Assembly (NCBI RefSeq): GCF_018070345.1
Contig: NZ_JAGPXX010000012.1
Span: 109,431 to 173,430 of the forward strand
Direction of reading: 5' to 3'
Source of the DNA: Streptomyces sp. F63
Lineage (GTDB): Bacteria > Actinomycetota > Actinomycetes > Streptomycetales > Streptomycetaceae
DNA length: 64,000 nt
Position numbers and translations under genes: made by a program. The notes below the pieces were generated by a model that did no database searches, was not told the origin of the DNA, and worked only from the letters and a program-made list of their open reading frames with translations. Shown here one piece after another: positions 61,932-64,000 of this stretch (position 1 is its first letter; each line of letters begins with the position of its first letter).

Positions 61932-63320
61932 ATGGCGCGTGAACGGAACACCAAGCTCGCGGCGCTGATTGCAGAGACTGGCTGGTCGCAAGCCCAAGTC
62001 GCCGCTCGATTTGTCCGCGTGGCTCTGGAGGCCGACGTCCGGGAGTGGACGGGCGCGACGCGATCGCACGTCTCCCAGTGGGTTCTGGGCACGCAGCCGA
62101 GCGGCCGGGCGCCCGCTATCTTGTGCGAGACGTTGTCCCGGGGCTTGAAGCGCCCCGTGACGCTGACCGACGTCGGACTCACCGGTCCGGACCCGGCCGC
62201 TGCCACGGCACCCGACTGGCGGGTCGATACGCTGACCGCGCTGAACGACCTGGGCAGACAGGAGCTGGACATGGAGCGCCGGCGAGTTCTGGGAACCGCC
62301 GCCTACTCGGTGGCCGGTCTTGCTCTCCCTTCCCAACAGTGGTGGCAGCAAGCGACGCAACGCGCCACCGCTCGGGATACCACCACCGGCCGCGCAGTCG
62401 GCAGCAGCGATGTCGACGCCATCCAGGAGATGGGGAACTTCTTCTCCCGACGCGATCAGCGCCACGGCGGAGGCCACGGCCGCGCGGCCGTCGTCGCATA
62501 CCTGACGTCAGACGTCGCCGAGTGCTTGAACGGCTCCTGCACCAGCGAGCAGACTCGGCGCCGCCTGTACTCCGCCGCCGGTGAGCTGGCGTACCTCAGC
62601 GGATGGATGGCCTTCGACGACTCCCAACACGCCATCGCCCAGCGGTACTTCACCCTCGCGGTCAAACTGGCCGCGGAAGCCGAGGACCCGGCGCTGGCCG
62701 CCCACATCCTGCGGGCCATGGCTCACCAGGCCGTCGACCTCGGTCACCCTCAGCAGGCCCTGGACCTGGCCGCCGCATCCGTGGACGGCAGCCGCTACCG
62801 CTTCGCTGTCCCCCGGGAGAAGGCCCTGCTCGGTGTCGTCCACGCTCGCGCCCTTGCTGCGGCCGGACGGAAACGCGAAGCATCTGCCGCACTGCTTCGT
62901 GCCGAAGGCGACCTCGCCGCGGCTCACGACGGTATCCAGGACCCCGGCCGTATCTTCTTTTTCGGCGAGGCGAGCCTCGCCCACGAGACCGCCTGTACCT
63001 TGCGCGATCTCGGCGATCTCGCCGGAGCTGAGAAGGAGTTCCGCCGGAGCGTGCGCACTCGCAAGGCGGCGGCCTTCAGCCGGACCCATGCCGTCACCCT
63101 GGGCTACCTCGGCGCCATCGAAGCCAGCCGGGGCAACGTCGAAGCTGCCTGCTCCACGTGGTCGCGAGCACTCGATGCGATGAGCGGAGTCCAGTCCGGA
63201 CGAGCACGTCAGACGGTGTTGACCATGCGCCGGGTTGTTTCGCCCTTCCGTAACCGCGGCATCGGCGCAGTTGCCGAACTCGACACCCGAACTGCATCCC
63301 TGCTCCGTACGAGCCCTTGA
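61932..63320 (+). CDS. TPR-containing transcriptional regulator with N-terminal helix-turn-helix
   Basis: A 462-residue protein of a type common in Streptomyces. The N-terminal HTH-like region has TGWSQAQVAARFVRVALEAD and RSHVSQWVLGTQPSGRAP. An internal DMERRRVLGTAAYSVAGLAL linker follows, and the C-terminal two thirds are TPR-like helices (AGELAYLSGWMAFDDSQHAI, AQRYFTLAVKLAAEA, AMAHQAVDLGHPQQALDLAA). ATG 61932 is preceded by GGGGGTGCACC. It is divergent from the 61282-61791 gene across 140 bases that would carry both promoters. Confidence 0.8.
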   Translation: MARERNTKLAALIAETGWSQAQVAARFVRVALEADVREWTGATRSHVSQWVLGTQPSGRAPAILCETLSRGLKRPVTLTDVGLTGPDPAAATAPDWRVDTLTALNDLGRQELDMERRRVLGTAAYSVAGLALPSQQWWQQATQRATARDTTTGRAVGSSDVDAIQEMGNFFSRRDQRHGGGHGRAAVVAYLTSDVAECLNGSCTSEQTRRRLYSAAGELAYLSGWMAFDDSQHAIAQRYFTLAVKLAAEAEDPALAAHILRAMAHQAVDLGHPQQALDLAAASVDGSRYRFAVPREKALLGVVHARALAAAGRKREASAALLRAEGDLAAAHDGIQDPGRIFFFGEASLAHETACTLRDLGDLAGAEKEFRRSVRTRKAAAFSRTHAVTLGYLGAIEASRGNVEAACSTWSRALDAMSGVQSGRARQTVLTMRRVVSPFRNRGIGAVAELDTRTASLLRTSP

Positions 63321-63389
63321 ATCAGCAGAACCCGACCATGACTGGGGCATGACGCCCCCGCTCACCTCCACAGCAGGAAGGCCAACCGC

Positions 63390-63875
63390 ATGGCGGCGGA
63401 TACGTTCGAAGTCCGGAGCATCGCGACCGTCGTGGGCGGACGCAAAGAGCCCACCGACGACTTCTGGGGCGAGACGCGGTCCATCATCCGGCTTCACCCC
63501 GAGTACCCCGTCGAGAGCCTCCAGGGCATCGAGGAATTCAGTCACCTCACGGTGGTCTTCCACTTCCACCTGGTCAGCCGAGCCGAGGAACACATCGGCG
63601 TCCGCAGCCCCCGGAACAACCCGGAATGGCCGGAAACAGGCACCTTCGTGCACCGCAACATGCGCCGTCCGAACCGGCTGGGTCTCGCCTTCCCCCGCCT
63701 CCTCAAGGTCGACGGGCGTGACCTGCACGTCACCGACCTGGACGCCGTCGACGGCACCCCGGTCGTCGACCTCGCACCTTGGTTCCAGGAGTTCGCGCCC
63801 CAAGGAGAGGTACGGCAGCCGAGCTGGCCCACCGAAATGCTCCGCGACTACTGGAAGACCTCCCCAAACCCTTAG
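63390..63875 (+). CDS. TrmO-like tRNA (t6A37-N6) methyltransferase
   Basis: A 161-residue member of the TrmO/YaeB (UPF0066) family: GIEEFSHLTVVFHFHLV, RNMRRPNRLGLAFPRLLKVD (Arg/Pro/Asn-Gly core) and VTDLDAVDGTPVVDLAPW. Enzymes of this family methylate N6-threonylcarbamoyladenosine 37 in tRNA(Thr) with S-adenosylmethionine. ATG 63390 follows AGGAAGG. It lies 69 bases after the regulator and could be read from the same transcript. Confidence 0.85.
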   Translation: MAADTFEVRSIATVVGGRKEPTDDFWGETRSIIRLHPEYPVESLQGIEEFSHLTVVFHFHLVSRAEEHIGVRSPRNNPEWPETGTFVHRNMRRPNRLGLAFPRLLKVDGRDLHVTDLDAVDGTPVVDLAPWFQEFAPQGEVRQPSWPTEMLRDYWKTSPNP

Positions 63876-63916
63876 AGGCCGTTCTCTTTCCGAACCTCAT
63901 GTGCAGTTTCTGCTGG

Positions 63917-64000
63917 TCAGGCATGAGATAACGGTTGCTGCGGGAGTCTGGGTCCGTTGTTGGCCGAGATGTCCTGGGGGTGGCAGATGCCGTCGATGCG
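63917..64000 (-). CDS. C-terminal end of an unidentified gene, cut by the window edge
   Basis: A minus-strand frame enters from the right edge and stops at 63917-63919 after 27 residues: RIDGICHPQDISANNGPRLP and QQPLSHA. Too short to name. Its mix of polar residues and the lower GC of the flanking DNA are compatible with a transposase tail. Confidence 0.25.
   Translation of the reverse strand, partial: RIDGICHPQDISANNGPRLPQQPLSHA

Overview
The window is high-GC actinobacterial DNA and very probably from a Streptomyces chromosome. The evidence is about 70% GC with strongly C/G-biased third codon positions, many 4-base ATGA/GTGA start-stop overlaps, GTG and TTG starts, a complete conservon (cvn) operon, DUF5999 and DUF574-type proteins, and BTAD-type and TPR-type regulators. 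No rRNA and no CRISPR array were seen. One tRNA is present, tRNA-Pro(GGG).

Region by region: 1-960 holds the 3' end of a secreted protein and a decayed IS5-like transposase. 964-7118 is ordinary chromosome: a uridine-kinase-like P-loop protein, a large exported TolB-propeller/amidohydrolase, a MmcQ/YjbR protein and simple repeats. The tRNA-Pro gene (7256-7332) is followed by decayed sequence and then an accessory defence region. From 8242 to 29317 this holds a complete class 1 DISARM locus on the minus strand (drmD, drmMI, drmA, drmB, drmC). It has three extra genes: a divergent unknown gene between drmMI and drmA (18746-20320), an unknown protein with a possible Mrr-like nuclease motif (10500-11852), and a UvrD-type helicase with an N-terminal RelE/ParE-like domain (8242-10398). 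Two decayed genes sit inside the locus (20342-21394). Two Ser/Thr kinase genes (29439-32032) lie directly upstream of drmD on the same strand. A broken IS630-type transposase separates this block from the next.

33824-44395 is a surface-export region: a lipoprotein plus secreted-protein pair, then a compact Tad/Flp-type pilus operon (CpaB-, TadZ-, TadA-, TadB- and TadC-like proteins, a Flp-like pilin, three TadE/G-like pseudopilins) ending in a large membrane protein with LysM and BTAD regions. No prepilin peptidase gene is present here. 45164-50284 encodes a MoxR-like AAA ATPase, a VWA protein with a metallopeptidase-like HExxH motif, and four small proteins, two of them cysteine-rich. A four-fold, regularly spaced GAATTC array lies upstream.

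50402-53663 holds a NUDIX hydrolase, an ISL3-like element with 35-bp inverted repeats carrying a passenger gene, and a second copy of the lipoprotein/secreted pair seen next to the tad operon. 53823-59958 is a STAS protein and a conservon (cvnA-B-C-D plus two P450 genes, one frameshifted, the other lacking the ExxR arginine). The right end has a DUF574-type methyltransferase, DUF5999, an unknown protein, a TPR-type regulator, a TrmO-like tRNA methyltransferase and a truncated frame at the edge.

As a system, the DISARM proteins would restrict and modify foreign DNA: methylation by DrmMI, helicase or translocase action by DrmD and DrmA/B, and a phospholipase-D-fold protein DrmC. The extra nuclease-like, UvrD and divergent genes are candidates for accessory modules. 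The conservon would act as a membrane-associated sensor/G-protein-like complex, and the tad region would build a surface pilus or a secretion device.
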